Assembly (NCBI RefSeq): GCF_023218175.1
Contig: NZ_JALPTH010000011.1
Location: forward strand, 124,001 to 188,000
Direction of reading: 5' to 3'
DNA length: 64,000 nucleotides
DNA from: Streptomyces lichenis
Lineage (GTDB): Bacteria; Actinomycetota; Actinomycetes; Streptomycetales; Streptomycetaceae
Below the pieces are notes generated by a model that made no database searches, was not told the DNA's origin, and saw nothing but the letters and a program-made list of their open reading frames with translations. Position numbers and translations under genes: made by a program. Within the stretch, counting starts at the first letter, position 1. Every line of letters starts with the position of its first letter. Shown here piece by piece: positions 44,132 through 53,105 of the stretch.

Positions 44132-46810
44132 GGTGAGTCCGAGCTTGCGGAAGATGTTGCGCAGATGCGCGTCGACCGTGCGTGGGCTGAGGAACAGCTT
44201 GGCCGCTACCTCCTTGGTGGTGGCGCCGTCGGCCACCAGGCGGGCGATGTGCACCTCCTGCATGGTCAGCTGGTCGGAGGCCTTGGAGGTACGGCTGCGG
44301 GCCTGCTCGCCGGTGGCCCGCAACTCGCCTGCGGCGCGTTCGGCGAACGCCTCCATGCCCAGGTCGGACAGCGTCTCGTGGGCGAGCCGCAGCGCGGACC
44401 GGGCGTCCCGCCGCCGGCCCTGGCGGCGCAGCCACTCCCCGTACAGCAGCCGTGCGCGGGCGCGGTAGACGACCAGCGCGTCGTCCGCGAGCAGGTCGAC
44501 GGCCTCCTGGTACGCGGACTCCTCTCCGGTCACCAGGGCCCGCGTCCAGGCCTCGACGCCCAGGCCCCAGGGCTGCCCGCCGGCCTGCGTACGCTCCCGG
44601 AGGGACGCCAGGGCGCCGGCGGCGACCTCCGTCTCGCCGCACCGTACCGCCGCCTCCACCAGCTCGGGCAGGGCGAGCCCCGCGGTGCCGACCGCGCCGT
44701 ACTTCACCGCCTGCCGCGCCGCCTCCAGGGCGGCCGGGTAGTCCGCCAGGCCGTTGCCGAGCACGGCCGTCGCCCAGCGCACGCTGAGGCTCATCCGGTG
44801 GTCGACCGTTTCGAACAGCTCGGCGGCCTCCCGGCGCCGTCCGCGCAGCGCGGCCAGGTGCAGGCGCGGGTAGACCAGCGGCGCCGCCCCGGTGGCGTCG
44901 GCGATCGCCTCCTCCTCGGAGATCAGCTCCATGGCGGTGCCCAGCTCGCCGGCGTGTACCGAGGCGGTGGCCCGCATGGCCAGTGCGATGGGCAGCGCGT
45001 GGAAGGAGCCCGACTCGCGGCCGGCCGCGACCGCCCGTGCGGAGATGCCCCGCAGGGCGGCGAAGTCCCACAGCTCGGTGGCCAGCATGAAGCCGAGGGA
45101 CGGCCGCCTGGCCCACACCGCGTCCTGGACGGAGGCGAGGATCGGCCCGAGGGCCGGCCCGGCCGCCGCGTGCCCTTCGCCGACCAGGCGGACCAGGCCG
45201 GCCAGCACCGCCGTCGCGCCGGACGCCGGCTCCGGCCCGTCCGGCGGCGCGACCTTCCGTACGGCCGCCACCACGTCGTCCAGCCCGCCCAGCAGCAGCC
45301 CCATCTCGATGGCGTCCAGGCAGCAGTCCCGCGCCCGGACCGGGTCAGAGGCCGCCAGCCGGGACGCGGCCCGCAACAGATGCGTGGTGGGGTTCTCCTC
45401 ACCGCGGCTGCGGACGAACGACAGCCGGCCGCGGAGCAGGTCGGCCCTGGCCGCCCGGCCCGGATCACCGGCCCGGCCGCCGGCCGGCCGGTCGGTGGCG
45501 CCGTCGGCCGGATCGTCGGCCGGTACGGTGCTCAGCAGCTCGGCCGCCGTGTCGAAGTCGCCCACCGAGAGCTTGGCCTGCACCGCGGCGAGGACCCGCT
45601 CGGCGCGTCGGGCCGGGTCGGCCGTGAGCGCGGCCGAGCGTGCGAGGAACGCCGCCGACGCCGCGGCACCGCCGCGTTCCCGGGCCCGGGCGGCGGAGGC
45701 CTCCAGCGCGGCGGCGACCTGCTCGTCCGGCCCGGCACAAGCCTGGGCGAGGTGCCAGGCCCGCCGGTCGGGGTCGGTGACCGGGTCGGTCGCAGCGGCC
45801 AGCGCCCGGTGCGCCCGCCGCCGCTCCTCCGGCGTCGCGGCCCAGTAGGCGGCGGAGCGGGCGAGCGGGTGGCTGAACCGGATCCGGGTACCGAACTCGA
45901 CCAACGGTACGGACTGCGCGGTGGCGTCCGCGTCGATGCCCAGGTCCCCGGCTGCCCGCCACAGCAGGCCGGGGTCGCCGATCGGGTCGGCGGCGGCGAC
46001 GGTGACCAGCAGCCGGGCGGCCGGCGGCAGCAGCGCCAGCCGGGAGCGGAAGCTCTGCTCGATCACCTCCGGCACCGACTCGGGCTGGGCGTATCCGCCC
46101 GCCATGCCGGCGAGCCCGGCGGTCCTGGGCAGCTCCACCAGCGCGAGCGGGTTGCCGCGCGCCTCGGCCAGCACCCGGTCCCGCACCCGCTCGTCCAGCG
46201 GGGCGCGGACCGCCGCGGCCAGCAGCGCGCGGGCGTCCGCCTCGCCCAGCCCCCGCAACCGGTGGCCGGGCAGCCCGTCCAGCTCGGACAGCCGGCTCGG
46301 CTCCCGTACCGCGCACACCAGGGCGACCGGCTCGGCCGAGACCCGGCGGGCCAGGAAGGCCAGTGCCTTGGCCGAGGCCCGGTCCAGCCAGTGCGCGTCG
46401 TCGACGACGCACAGCACCGGGCGCTCCCGGGCGGTCTCCGCCAGCAGGCCCAGCGACGCGACGCCGACCAGGAACGGGTCGGGGGATCCGGTGTCGAGTC
46501 CGAAGGCGATCTCCAGCGCGGTGCGGTGCGGCGCGGGCAGCGCCGCCAGCCGGTCGGTGACCGGCGCGAGCAGCTGGTGCAGCGCGGCGAACGGCAGCTC
46601 CATCTCGAACTCCGCGCCGGACGCACGCAGGACGAGGAACCCGGAGGCGGCCTCGCCCAGTCGGTGCAGCAGCGCGCTCTTGCCGATGCCCGGCTCGCCG
46701 CGCAGGACCAGGGCGCTGCCCCCGCCCTCCCTCGCCGCCTGGAGCAAGGTGTCGAGCCGGCGCAGCTCGTCCTGCCGACCTGTCAGCGCTTTCGTCTGTA
46801 TCCCGGGCAT
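44093..46810 (-). CDS. Large LuxR-family (LAL-type) transcriptional regulator
   Basis: 905 residues from the ATG at 46810 (the upstream extension lacks coding sense). Walker A GEPGIGKSA begins at about residue 38 and the Walker B-like stretch is PVLCVVDDAHWLD; a long Ala/Leu-rich helical (TPR-like) middle follows, and a LuxR HTH ends the protein (LTMQEVHIARLVADGATTKE, VAAKLFLSPRTVDAHLRNIF). LAL regulators often activate one nearby cluster in response to a small ligand. It is divergent from the MFS exporter gene with a 346-base gap, so those genes are the likely targets. Confidence 0.92.
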   Translation of the reverse strand: MPGIQTKALTGRQDELRRLDTLLQAAREGGGSALVLRGEPGIGKSALLHRLGEAASGFLVLRASGAEFEMELPFAALHQLLAPVTDRLAALPAPHRTALEIAFGLDTGSPDPFLVGVASLGLLAETARERPVLCVVDDAHWLDRASAKALAFLARRVSAEPVALVCAVREPSRLSELDGLPGHRLRGLGEADARALLAAAVRAPLDERVRDRVLAEARGNPLALVELPRTAGLAGMAGGYAQPESVPEVIEQSFRSRLALLPPAARLLVTVAAADPIGDPGLLWRAAGDLGIDADATAQSVPLVEFGTRIRFSHPLARSAAYWAATPEERRRAHRALAAATDPVTDPDRRAWHLAQACAGPDEQVAAALEASAARARERGGAAASAAFLARSAALTADPARRAERVLAAVQAKLSVGDFDTAAELLSTVPADDPADGATDRPAGGRAGDPGRAARADLLRGRLSFVRSRGEENPTTHLLRAASRLAASDPVRARDCCLDAIEMGLLLGGLDDVVAAVRKVAPPDGPEPASGATAVLAGLVRLVGEGHAAAGPALGPILASVQDAVWARRPSLGFMLATELWDFAALRGISARAVAAGRESGSFHALPIALAMRATASVHAGELGTAMELISEEEAIADATGAAPLVYPRLHLAALRGRRREAAELFETVDHRMSLSVRWATAVLGNGLADYPAALEAARQAVKYGAVGTAGLALPELVEAAVRCGETEVAAGALASLRERTQAGGQPWGLGVEAWTRALVTGEESAYQEAVDLLADDALVVYRARARLLYGEWLRRQGRRRDARSALRLAHETLSDLGMEAFAERAAGELRATGEQARSRTSKASDQLTMQEVHIARLVADGATTKEVAAKLFLSPRTVDAHLRNIFRKLGLTSRRQLRDLPEIH

Positions 46811-47156
46811 GATCGACAACCTATGCGGTGACGCTGCCCGGCGGAATCCGGCAAGGCCCCGGACTGCCGGGACGTTGCGGCGCACGGCCTCCGTGGTGGA
46901 GGCGCGGCCCCCTTCGCCGAGCCGCGGCCCGGGCACGCGTGGTGGCGATGTCCGGCTCCCCGGCCGGGATCGCGGCTCCCCGGGCCGCGGCGCTGCCCAG
47001 GCGCGCGGGCGCCGAGCCGGTGCCCGGCCCCCTGGCCGGGGCCCGGCCCCGGCGCCGCGACACAGCCCGGCCCCCTTCACCGACTCGCGCCCCGGGTCTC
47101 CGTATAGGCGATGTTCACCGACGCGAGCGGTACGCGCCCGCTGCGAGGGTCGGGCC

Positions 47157-48497
47157 ATGAACAGCAACGCGCTACCGCGAGGGAACACCACCGGCGGCTG
47201 GACGCCGCTGGCGGTCCTGGCCACGGCCCAGTTCCTGGTCGTGCTGAGCACCTCGATCGTGAATGTCGCCCTGCCCGGTATCCGGACCGGTCTCCGGCTG
47301 TCCGACACCGGCCAGGCGTGGACGGTCAACGCCTACGTACTGGTCTTCGGAGCGCTGCTGCTGCCCGGAGGGCGGGCCGGCGATGTGTACGGGCTCCGCC
47401 GGGTCTTTCTGCTCGGCACCGGCCTGTTCGCCGCCGCCTCGTTCGGCGCGGCGCTGGCGCCCACCGCGGCCGTGCTGATCGCCTGCCGGGCGGCGCAGGG
47501 CGTCGGCGCGGCGCTGCTGGCGCCCACGGCGCTGGCGCTCGTCCTGACGCTCTACCCGGATCGCGGGCGGCGCGGCACCGCACTCGGTGTGTGGGGCGCG
47601 GTGTCCGGCGCCGGCGGGGCGGCGGGCGTGCTGCTCGGCGGGGTGCTCACCGACCGGTTCGGCTGGCGCGCGGTGTTCGTGGTGATGGTGCCGCTCGCCG
47701 TGCTCGTCCTGGTGGCCACCCGGCTGCTGGTCGCGGCGGACCGGCCGCGCGGCGGGAGCCTGGACGCGCCGGGCGCGGTGACGGTGACGGCGGGTCTGGT
47801 GGCGCTCACCTACGGCCTGTCCGGCCCCTGGGTGCTCGCTGTGGTCGGCGCGGTGCTGCTCGCCGTGTTCGCGGTGCTCCAGCGCAAGGCCGCCGCCCCG
47901 CTGCTGCCGGCCCGGATGAGCGTGGTGGCGGTGCCCAACGTGCTGATGGCCCTGCTCGGCGCGGTCTGGCTCGGGCTGTTCTACTTCCTGCCCCTCTACC
48001 AGCAGCGGGCCCTCGGCTACTCGCCGCTGGAGGCCGGGCTGACCCAACTGCCCCTCGCCCTGGTGATCACCCTGTCCTCCTGGGCCACCGGCAAGCTGCC
48101 CGGCCCCCGGACACTCCCGGCGGGCCTGCTGGTCCTGGCGGCCGGACTGGCCTGGCTGTCGCGCACCCCGGCCGACGGCACCTTCCTGGCGGACCTGCTC
48201 GGCCCGACGCTCCTCATCGGCGCCGGACTGGGGGTGGCCTTCGTCCGGCTCACCGCGATGGCCTCCACGGGCGTGCCGGCCGCCGACAACGGCCTGGCCG
48301 GCGGGCTGGTCAACGCCACCCGGCAGATCGGCGGAGCCGTCGGCCTGTCCTTCCTGACCCTGCTCCCCTCGGTCGGCGCCGCCTTCCTGGCCTGCGCTGT
48401 CCTGGCCCTCCTCCTCACCGTCCTCTCCGCCCTGCGCACCCCTCCGGCGGCCCCCACCACCCCGACCTCCTCCTCCCTCCCCACCCGAAAGGCCTGA
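47157..48497 (+). CDS. MFS exporter (EmrB/QacA, DHA2-like)
   Basis: 446 residues, about 12-13 hydrophobic segments. Signature elements are FLVVLSTSIVNVALPGIRTG (motif D region), GGRAGDVYGLRR (motif A) and GVWGAVSGAGGAAGVLLGGV (motif C of antiporters). Proton-driven drug exporters have this order. It is shorter than typical 14-TM DHA2 members (about 480-520). Two bases separate its stop from the carotenoid oxygenase gene, so the two form an operon, and the product of the oxygenase may be what is exported (inference). Confidence 0.9.
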   Translation: MNSNALPRGNTTGGWTPLAVLATAQFLVVLSTSIVNVALPGIRTGLRLSDTGQAWTVNAYVLVFGALLLPGGRAGDVYGLRRVFLLGTGLFAAASFGAALAPTAAVLIACRAAQGVGAALLAPTALALVLTLYPDRGRRGTALGVWGAVSGAGGAAGVLLGGVLTDRFGWRAVFVVMVPLAVLVLVATRLLVAADRPRGGSLDAPGAVTVTAGLVALTYGLSGPWVLAVVGAVLLAVFAVLQRKAAAPLLPARMSVVAVPNVLMALLGAVWLGLFYFLPLYQQRALGYSPLEAGLTQLPLALVITLSSWATGKLPGPRTLPAGLLVLAAGLAWLSRTPADGTFLADLLGPTLLIGAGLGVAFVRLTAMASTGVPAADNGLAGGLVNATRQIGGAVGLSFLTLLPSVGAAFLACAVLALLLTVLSALRTPPAAPTTPTSSSLPTRKA

Positions 48498-48499
48498 CC

Positions 48500-49837
48500 A
48501 TGACGCTCGAAAAGCCCTTCATCAGCGGCCACTTCAGCCCCGTCTCCGACGAGATCACCGGGCACGACCTGAAGGTACGCGGCACCCTCCCGCCCGAGCT
48601 GAACGGCCGCTACTTCCGCAACGGCCACAACCCCAAGCCGGGGATCACCCCCAGCCACTGGTTCCGCGGCGAGGGCATGCTGCACGGCATCCGCCTCACC
48701 GACGGCCGGGCCGAGTGGTACCGCAACCGCTGGGTGCGCACCCCCTTCCTGGACGGCGTGCCGTTCACCGGGACCGAGCTGGAGGTCAGCGCCGCCGCCA
48801 CCAACATCATCTTCCACGGCGGGCGCTACCTCGCCCTCCAGGAGGCGAACCTGCCGTACGAGGTGAGCGCCGAGCTGGAGACCATCGGCGTCCACGACTT
48901 CGGCGGCAAGCTCACCAGTGCGATGACCGCCCACCCCAAGGAGGACCCGGAGACCGGTGAGCTGCACTTCTTCAGCTACAGCCCCTTCCCGCCGCACCTC
49001 ACCTACTACGTGGCCGACGCCTCCGGGGACATCGTCAGGTCGGAGATCGTCCAGGGCGCCGGCCCGTCCCTGATGCACGACTTCGCCATCACCCGCGAGC
49101 ACGTCGTCTTCATCGACTCCCCGGTGGTCTTCGACCACGCCGAGCAGTCCGGCATCCCCTACCGCTGGCACGACGAGGTCCCGCTGCGCATCGGCGTGCT
49201 GCCCCGCTCCGGGGGCCGGACCACCTGGTACGAGGTGCCCGACCAGGCGGCTCTGCTGCACGTCGTCAACGCCTACACCGACGCGCGGGGCCGCATCGTC
49301 CTGGAAGCGCCGCGTCTGGACCGGTCCAGCTGGGAGAGCTCCTGGAAGTGGTGGGTCGGCGCCCCGGGATACGGCACCAGCCCCGCGACCGGCTCGACCC
49401 TGCACCGCTGGATCGTCGACCCGGCCACCGGCACGGTCACCACCGAGGCCATCAACGACCTGGTCACCGAGTTCCCGTCGATCAACGACGCCCACACCGG
49501 CGCCGAGTACCGCTACGGCTACGCCATCGCCTTCCCCGGCGCGGGTCTGTCGGGCTACCACACCGCCAAGTTCGACACCCGGACCGGTCGGCAGCGGCTG
49601 TTCGCCCACGGCGAGGGCCGGATGCCCGGCGAGGCCGTCTTCGCACCCGCCGAGGGCGGCACCGCCGAGGACGACGGCTATCTGCTCACCATCGTCAGCG
49701 ACCTGAAGGCCGATGCCTCCGAACTGCTCGTCCTGGACGCGAGCGACCTCAGCGAGGTGGCCGCTGTCGAGCTTCCCCGGCGGGTGCCGGCCGGCATCCA
49801 CGGCCACTGGATCCCCGACACCGGCCAGTCCGCCTGA
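48500..49837 (+). CDS. Carotenoid cleavage oxygenase (RPE65 family)
   Basis: 445 residues. The four iron-binding His are visible: H145 (AMTAHPKEDP), H193 (LMHDFAITREH), H254 (LLHVVNAYT) and H434 (VPAGIHGHWIP), with the conserved PELNGRYFRNGHNP near the start. These non-heme Fe(II) enzymes split double bonds of carotenoids, stilbenes or lignin-type compounds with O2. No carotenoid biosynthesis genes are in the window, so the substrate may be imported or made elsewhere. It is operonic with the MFS exporter and presumably under the LuxR regulator. Confidence 0.93.
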   Translation: MTLEKPFISGHFSPVSDEITGHDLKVRGTLPPELNGRYFRNGHNPKPGITPSHWFRGEGMLHGIRLTDGRAEWYRNRWVRTPFLDGVPFTGTELEVSAAATNIIFHGGRYLALQEANLPYEVSAELETIGVHDFGGKLTSAMTAHPKEDPETGELHFFSYSPFPPHLTYYVADASGDIVRSEIVQGAGPSLMHDFAITREHVVFIDSPVVFDHAEQSGIPYRWHDEVPLRIGVLPRSGGRTTWYEVPDQAALLHVVNAYTDARGRIVLEAPRLDRSSWESSWKWWVGAPGYGTSPATGSTLHRWIVDPATGTVTTEAINDLVTEFPSINDAHTGAEYRYGYAIAFPGAGLSGYHTAKFDTRTGRQRLFAHGEGRMPGEAVFAPAEGGTAEDDGYLLTIVSDLKADASELLVLDASDLSEVAAVELPRRVPAGIHGHWIPDTGQSA

Positions 49838-50332
49838 CCCCTCGGCTCCCACCCCGCGAGCGCGGCGGCGGCCGACGACGCCTTGGTCGCCGTCGACACC
49901 CTCGTCGAGGCGCTCACCAGGATCAGTCCGGAGGCCGGCGCCGCCTTGACCGCGGTGACCGCGGTGACGGTCGCGGCCCGCCGGCGCGTGGGTCTGCCCG
50001 TCGACATCGAGGCGGAGACGGTCTCGGTCGCAACGGCCCCCGGGGTCCCCGGACCGCGTGCCGGAGGACGGCCTCGTCGGCGTGGCCTGGGCCCGGGGTT
50101 CCAGGGCATCCGCTGACCGGTCGTGAGATGCGGAGGGGGCGCACCGTTTCGCGGGGGCTCCGGGCGGGTCGGTGTCGGTCGATGCGGAGAGGGTGTTCCG
50201 CGGTGGCGCTGTGCCCGGCTCTTCGGGCTGGGGATTCCTGGGGTGAAGTCCTTCCCGTTCGGCACCGTCCCCCCGTCTGCTGTCGCTACCGTGGCCGGGG
50301 ACGGCAGTCCCGCTGGAGGACAGGAGTGTTCG
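49838..50332. other. Intergenic, no confident gene
   Basis: A plus-strand frame gives DTLVEALTRISPEAGAALTA and AARRRVGLPVDIEAETVSVA up to 50116, with a short tandem GTGACCGCG repeat at about 49945-49975. I do not recognise it; it may be a gene remnant. The rest appears non-coding. Confidence 0.3.
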
Positions 50333-50335
50333 GTG

Positions 50336-50575
50336 ATGGCCGAGGGCGATGTGCGGTGGACGATGCACGACGGCGAACGGGTCGAGGTGCCCGCCACGAT
50401 CGGCGGGATCCGCGCCGTTTTGTCCGGGGAGCGGCGGGCCCAGTTCGACGCGGAGATCGACGCGGCGAACGTCGACGACCTCTACGACGTGGTCCGGCGG
50501 TGGATCGTCGAGCTGGCGTCGTTCGAGGAGGACGAGGAGATCTTCGCGCAGCTGCGGGAGCAGGGAGCCGCGTGA
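50336..50575 (+). CDS. Antitoxin-like protein
   Basis: 79 residues; GGAGGACAGGAG precedes the start, and a GTG directly before the ATG is an alternative. It reads WTMHDGERVEVPATIGGIRA, FDAEIDAANVDDLYDVVRRW, with an acidic C-terminal half (LASFEEDEEIFAQL). Small acidic proteins in this position, with a 4-base GTGA overlap into a ParE-like gene, are typical type II antitoxins; here no clear DNA-binding motif is seen. The pair probably autoregulates. Confidence 0.65.
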   Translation: MAEGDVRWTMHDGERVEVPATIGGIRAVLSGERRAQFDAEIDAANVDDLYDVVRRWIVELASFEEDEEIFAQLREQGAA

Positions 50576-50820
50576 GCCGCCGGTTCCAGATCGCGTACGC
50601 GCCGGTCGCCGAGGAGACGCTGAAGAAGGTCAGCGACCCGGCCGGGTTCCGGTCCCGGATGGAGCAGACCTTGGGCCGGGTCCCCTACGGACACGGGTCG
50701 CAGCCGATGAGAGGCGAGCGGGACCGGCGCACCGCGACGATCCGGAACGTGTTCGTGGTCTGCTACGTCGCCCAGGCCGCCCTCACCGTCACCACAGTCC
50801 GGCTCATTCCACCCCCCTGA
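50572..50820 (+). CDS. ParE/RelE-like toxin
   Basis: 82 residues from a GTG overlapping the antitoxin stop. RFQIAYAPVAEETLKKVSDP, GHGSQPMRGERDRRTATIRN and VFVVCYVAQAALTVTTVRLI fit the compact RelE/ParE fold (strand-helix-helix then three strands), where such toxins cleave mRNA or block gyrase. Its 3' half is duplicated at 25205-25342. The pairing with the upstream small acidic protein makes a type II toxin-antitoxin module the best reading; it could stabilise this mosaic region. Confidence 0.65.
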   Translation: MSRRFQIAYAPVAEETLKKVSDPAGFRSRMEQTLGRVPYGHGSQPMRGERDRRTATIRNVFVVCYVAQAALTVTTVRLIPPP

Positions 50821-51006
50821 TGCCAGCACGCCCAAGCCGGAGCCGGGCTGCTCAGGGCAGTGGGGGAGTGCAGGACTCGCAGGCCCGGTGGTAGCGACCG
50901 CCCTGGGGTCCGGTGCCGACCCGGGCCCACCGCGTCAGCCCCTGCCAGTCGACGGCCTCCCCTTGAGAGAGCACGACACCCGCCTCGTGGGCGTGCCACT
51001 TCAGAC
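50686..51006. repeat. Long direct repeat, copy 2
   Basis: Matches 25205-25526 in the same orientation with about 11 differences. Both copies end at the same base after GTGCCACTTCAGAC, where sequences diverge abruptly. Confidence 0.9.
50852..51006 (-). pseudogene. 3' fragment of Cys-containing hypothetical gene
   Basis: It reads LKWHAHEAGVVLSQGEAVDW and ACESCTPPLP, the same C-terminus as the broken gene at 25372-25874. The upstream part is replaced by an LLM monooxygenase fragment on the other strand. Confidence 0.7.
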
Positions 51007-51530
51007 CGAGTGCTCGGCCGGGCCCGGGAGGCCGAGGCCGCGGGCGTCGACGCACTGCTGCTGCACGACCGCCAGTCGGCCGCACCGGCCCCGGCCGACG
51101 CGCCGCACTTCGAGTCCGGCACCCTCACCGCCGCGCTTGCCGTCGCCACCCACGGCGTCGGGCTCGTCACGACCGTCTGCACCGAGCGGCGGGCCCTGCC
51201 CTACTACGTGGCCCGTGCCATGGCCACGGCCGACCCTGTGAGCCACGGCCGGTCCGGCTGGCAGCCGGTCACCCGTGTCGACCCAGCCGCGACGGGCAAC
51301 TACATCCGCGCCGGCAGCACTACGGCCGCCGAACGGCGCGCCTGAGCCGAGGAGTTCACCCAGGTGCTCATGGGCCTGTGGGACAGCTTCGACGACGACG
51401 CCTTCGCGGCGCGCGTTGCCGATGTGGTCCTGGCCCCGGCGGGCCGGACGCCCCGACATGCCGGTGGTCCTTCTCGACCGGCCCGTCGACGCCGCGCCCG
51501 GCGCGGCCGCCGAACTACGCCCGGCTCCTG
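51007..51530 (+). pseudogene. LLM (NtaA/DszA-type) monooxygenase fragment
   Basis: AREAEAAGVDALLLHDRQSA, VGLVTTVCTERRALPYYVAR and TADPVSHGRSGWQPVTRVDP are typical of the nitrilotriacetate/dibenzothiophene-sulfone monooxygenase group. An in-frame TGA at 51343-51345 interrupts it, then AEEFTQVLMGLWDSFDDDAF continues; beyond about 51470 the frame breaks up. The N-terminus is cut at the repeat border and the C-terminal half is missing. Confidence 0.65.
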
Positions 51531-51689
51531 GAAGGCCTCCCTGCCCGGCCGTAGACGCGCCCGCCGGCGCCTCGGCGCCTACCGATCCCGGAGGCCTTCA
51601 CCGGCCCCGTCCCGGCCGAAGCGTCGGCGACACCGGCCCCGGATGCCGCCGCACGCCCGGTCCCCACGCCGAAGCCCACCGCCCGGCAG

Positions 51690-52110
51690 AAGCGGAAACG
51701 GCGCACCGGCGGTAGGACGCGACGGGCGTGAGCCGCTCGGACTCGGCACGGCGATCGGCATGATGATGATGACCGACGTGGCCTGATCGCCCCTGGACGC
51801 CCGGCGGCAGCGTCCTGGCCCAGGGGGGAATATCCTCACCGCGGCTGCGTCCGAGCTCACCGGGCACGTGAAGGCCACCGCGTTCGACGAGGAGTCCGGC
51901 CGCCCGGTTGTTGTCCCCGAGGCCCCCACCTACGGCGCGAAGACCCGCTGGCGCGCGCCGAAGCTCATCACGGCCGCCAACCGCGCGATGCCCGCCGCGA
52001 ACGTCCGGATGGTCAACGGGCTGTCGGCCGCCGGCGGCCCGGTTCCGCGCCCGGGCGTTGCGGCCGGGCCGGTGACGAGGGAGAGTGCGTCGGCCGGCTA
52101 CCACCGTGCC
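51690..52110 (+). pseudogene. DUF721 (DciA-like) gene, decayed
   Basis: RDGREPLGLGTAIGMMMMTD, then (in another frame) TPGGSVLAQ, then ILTAAASELTGHVKATAFDE and TYGAKTRWRAPKLITAANRA with NVRMVNGL match the C-terminal two thirds of Streptomyces DUF721 proteins. Two frameshifts and a TGA at 51784-51786 disable it. The missing N-terminal part has its counterpart in the fragment at 43481-43615, 8 kb away. Confidence 0.6.
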
Positions 52111-52259
52111 CCGCCCCGCCCCGCCAGGAGGACCCGGCCTTGGCCGCAGTCGTACGGGAGGAACAGGTCCGCGCCTCCGGGTCCCCGGCGGTGGCCATCC
52201 GATCCTTGAGGGGCCTCACGGGTCTGCGCGAGCGGCGCCACCGTGCGGCAGTGCCGAGG

Positions 52260-53105
52260 TCAGGCTTCGATCGGAGTGGCGGGGGCGAGGTCGTACGCCT
52301 TCTGCAGGAGGTCGGGGCGGTGTCCGTCGTTGAGCTGTCGGTCCCACTGGGCGTCGATCTGTTCGCGGACCTGCGGTTCCATCTCAGCGGGTAGCAGGTT
52401 GCGGTAGCGGCGGTCCTCGCCGAGCAGGACCTGGACAGTCCGCTGGTAGACCGGTTCGGGGTCGTACTGCTCGTGCGGGAAGGCGAGTTCGGCGTAGTCG
52501 AAGAGCCGGTCGGCGGGGTCGTCCCGCCACTCCTTCCACGTCTCGAACATGGTGTCGTTGAACCCGGTGAGGAAAGGGCCAGGGTTGATCGTCGCCACCG
52601 TCACCCCGAACTCCGCGAGCTCCTGGTCCAGCGCGTCGGCGAACGCCTCTACCGCGTGCTTGGAACCCGCGTAGGCGCCGGTGAAAGGGTCGACGGTGAG
52701 GCCGGCGACCGAGGACATGAACACGATCCGCCCGTTACGGCGGGCCGCCATCCGCCGGGCGATGCCTTGGGTGAGCAGGACGGGGCCGAAGACGTTCACC
52801 TCGAACTGGCGGCGCAGTCGCTCCTCGGGGATGTCGACGGTGGCGCCGCCCTCGGAGACGCCCGCGTTGTTGAGCAGGACCTCGACGTTCCACGTCCAGG
52901 CGTTCTCCCGGTCGCCGGGGTCGGTCACGTCCAGCTTCTCCACCCGCAATTCGACGCCCCGCTCCTGCGCCTCGGCGCGCAGAACACCGACCTGGGCGAT
53001 GATCTCCACACCTGCGATCACCTCGTGCCCGGCCTGGGCGAGCCGCAGCGCGACCTCCTTGCCGAAGCCGCTGCCAGCACCCGTGATGAGAATTGGTCCC
53101 GCCAT
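52260..53105 (-). CDS. Short-chain dehydrogenase/reductase
   Basis: 281 residues. TGAGSGFG (8-15) binds NAD(P); NNAG is at 79-82, catalytic Ser in MSSVAG (131-132), and YAGSK gives Y145 and K149. The extended C-terminus (WDRQLNDGHRPDLLQKAYDL) is typical of the actinomycete 'SDR family oxidoreductase' group acting on unknown carbonyls. It stands alone, next to the decayed DUF721 gene, and looks intact. Confidence 0.88.
   Translation of the reverse strand: MAGPILITGAGSGFGKEVALRLAQAGHEVIAGVEIIAQVGVLRAEAQERGVELRVEKLDVTDPGDRENAWTWNVEVLLNNAGVSEGGATVDIPEERLRRQFEVNVFGPVLLTQGIARRMAARRNGRIVFMSSVAGLTVDPFTGAYAGSKHAVEAFADALDQELAEFGVTVATINPGPFLTGFNDTMFETWKEWRDDPADRLFDYAELAFPHEQYDPEPVYQRTVQVLLGEDRRYRNLLPAEMEPQVREQIDAQWDRQLNDGHRPDLLQKAYDLAPATPIEA

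Noticed and set aside
25205..51006. Interpreting the direct repeats as attachment sites of an integrative element.
   Set aside because: The repeats are over 300 bp and contain gene ends, there is no integrase or tRNA gene next to either copy, so a segmental duplication is more likely.
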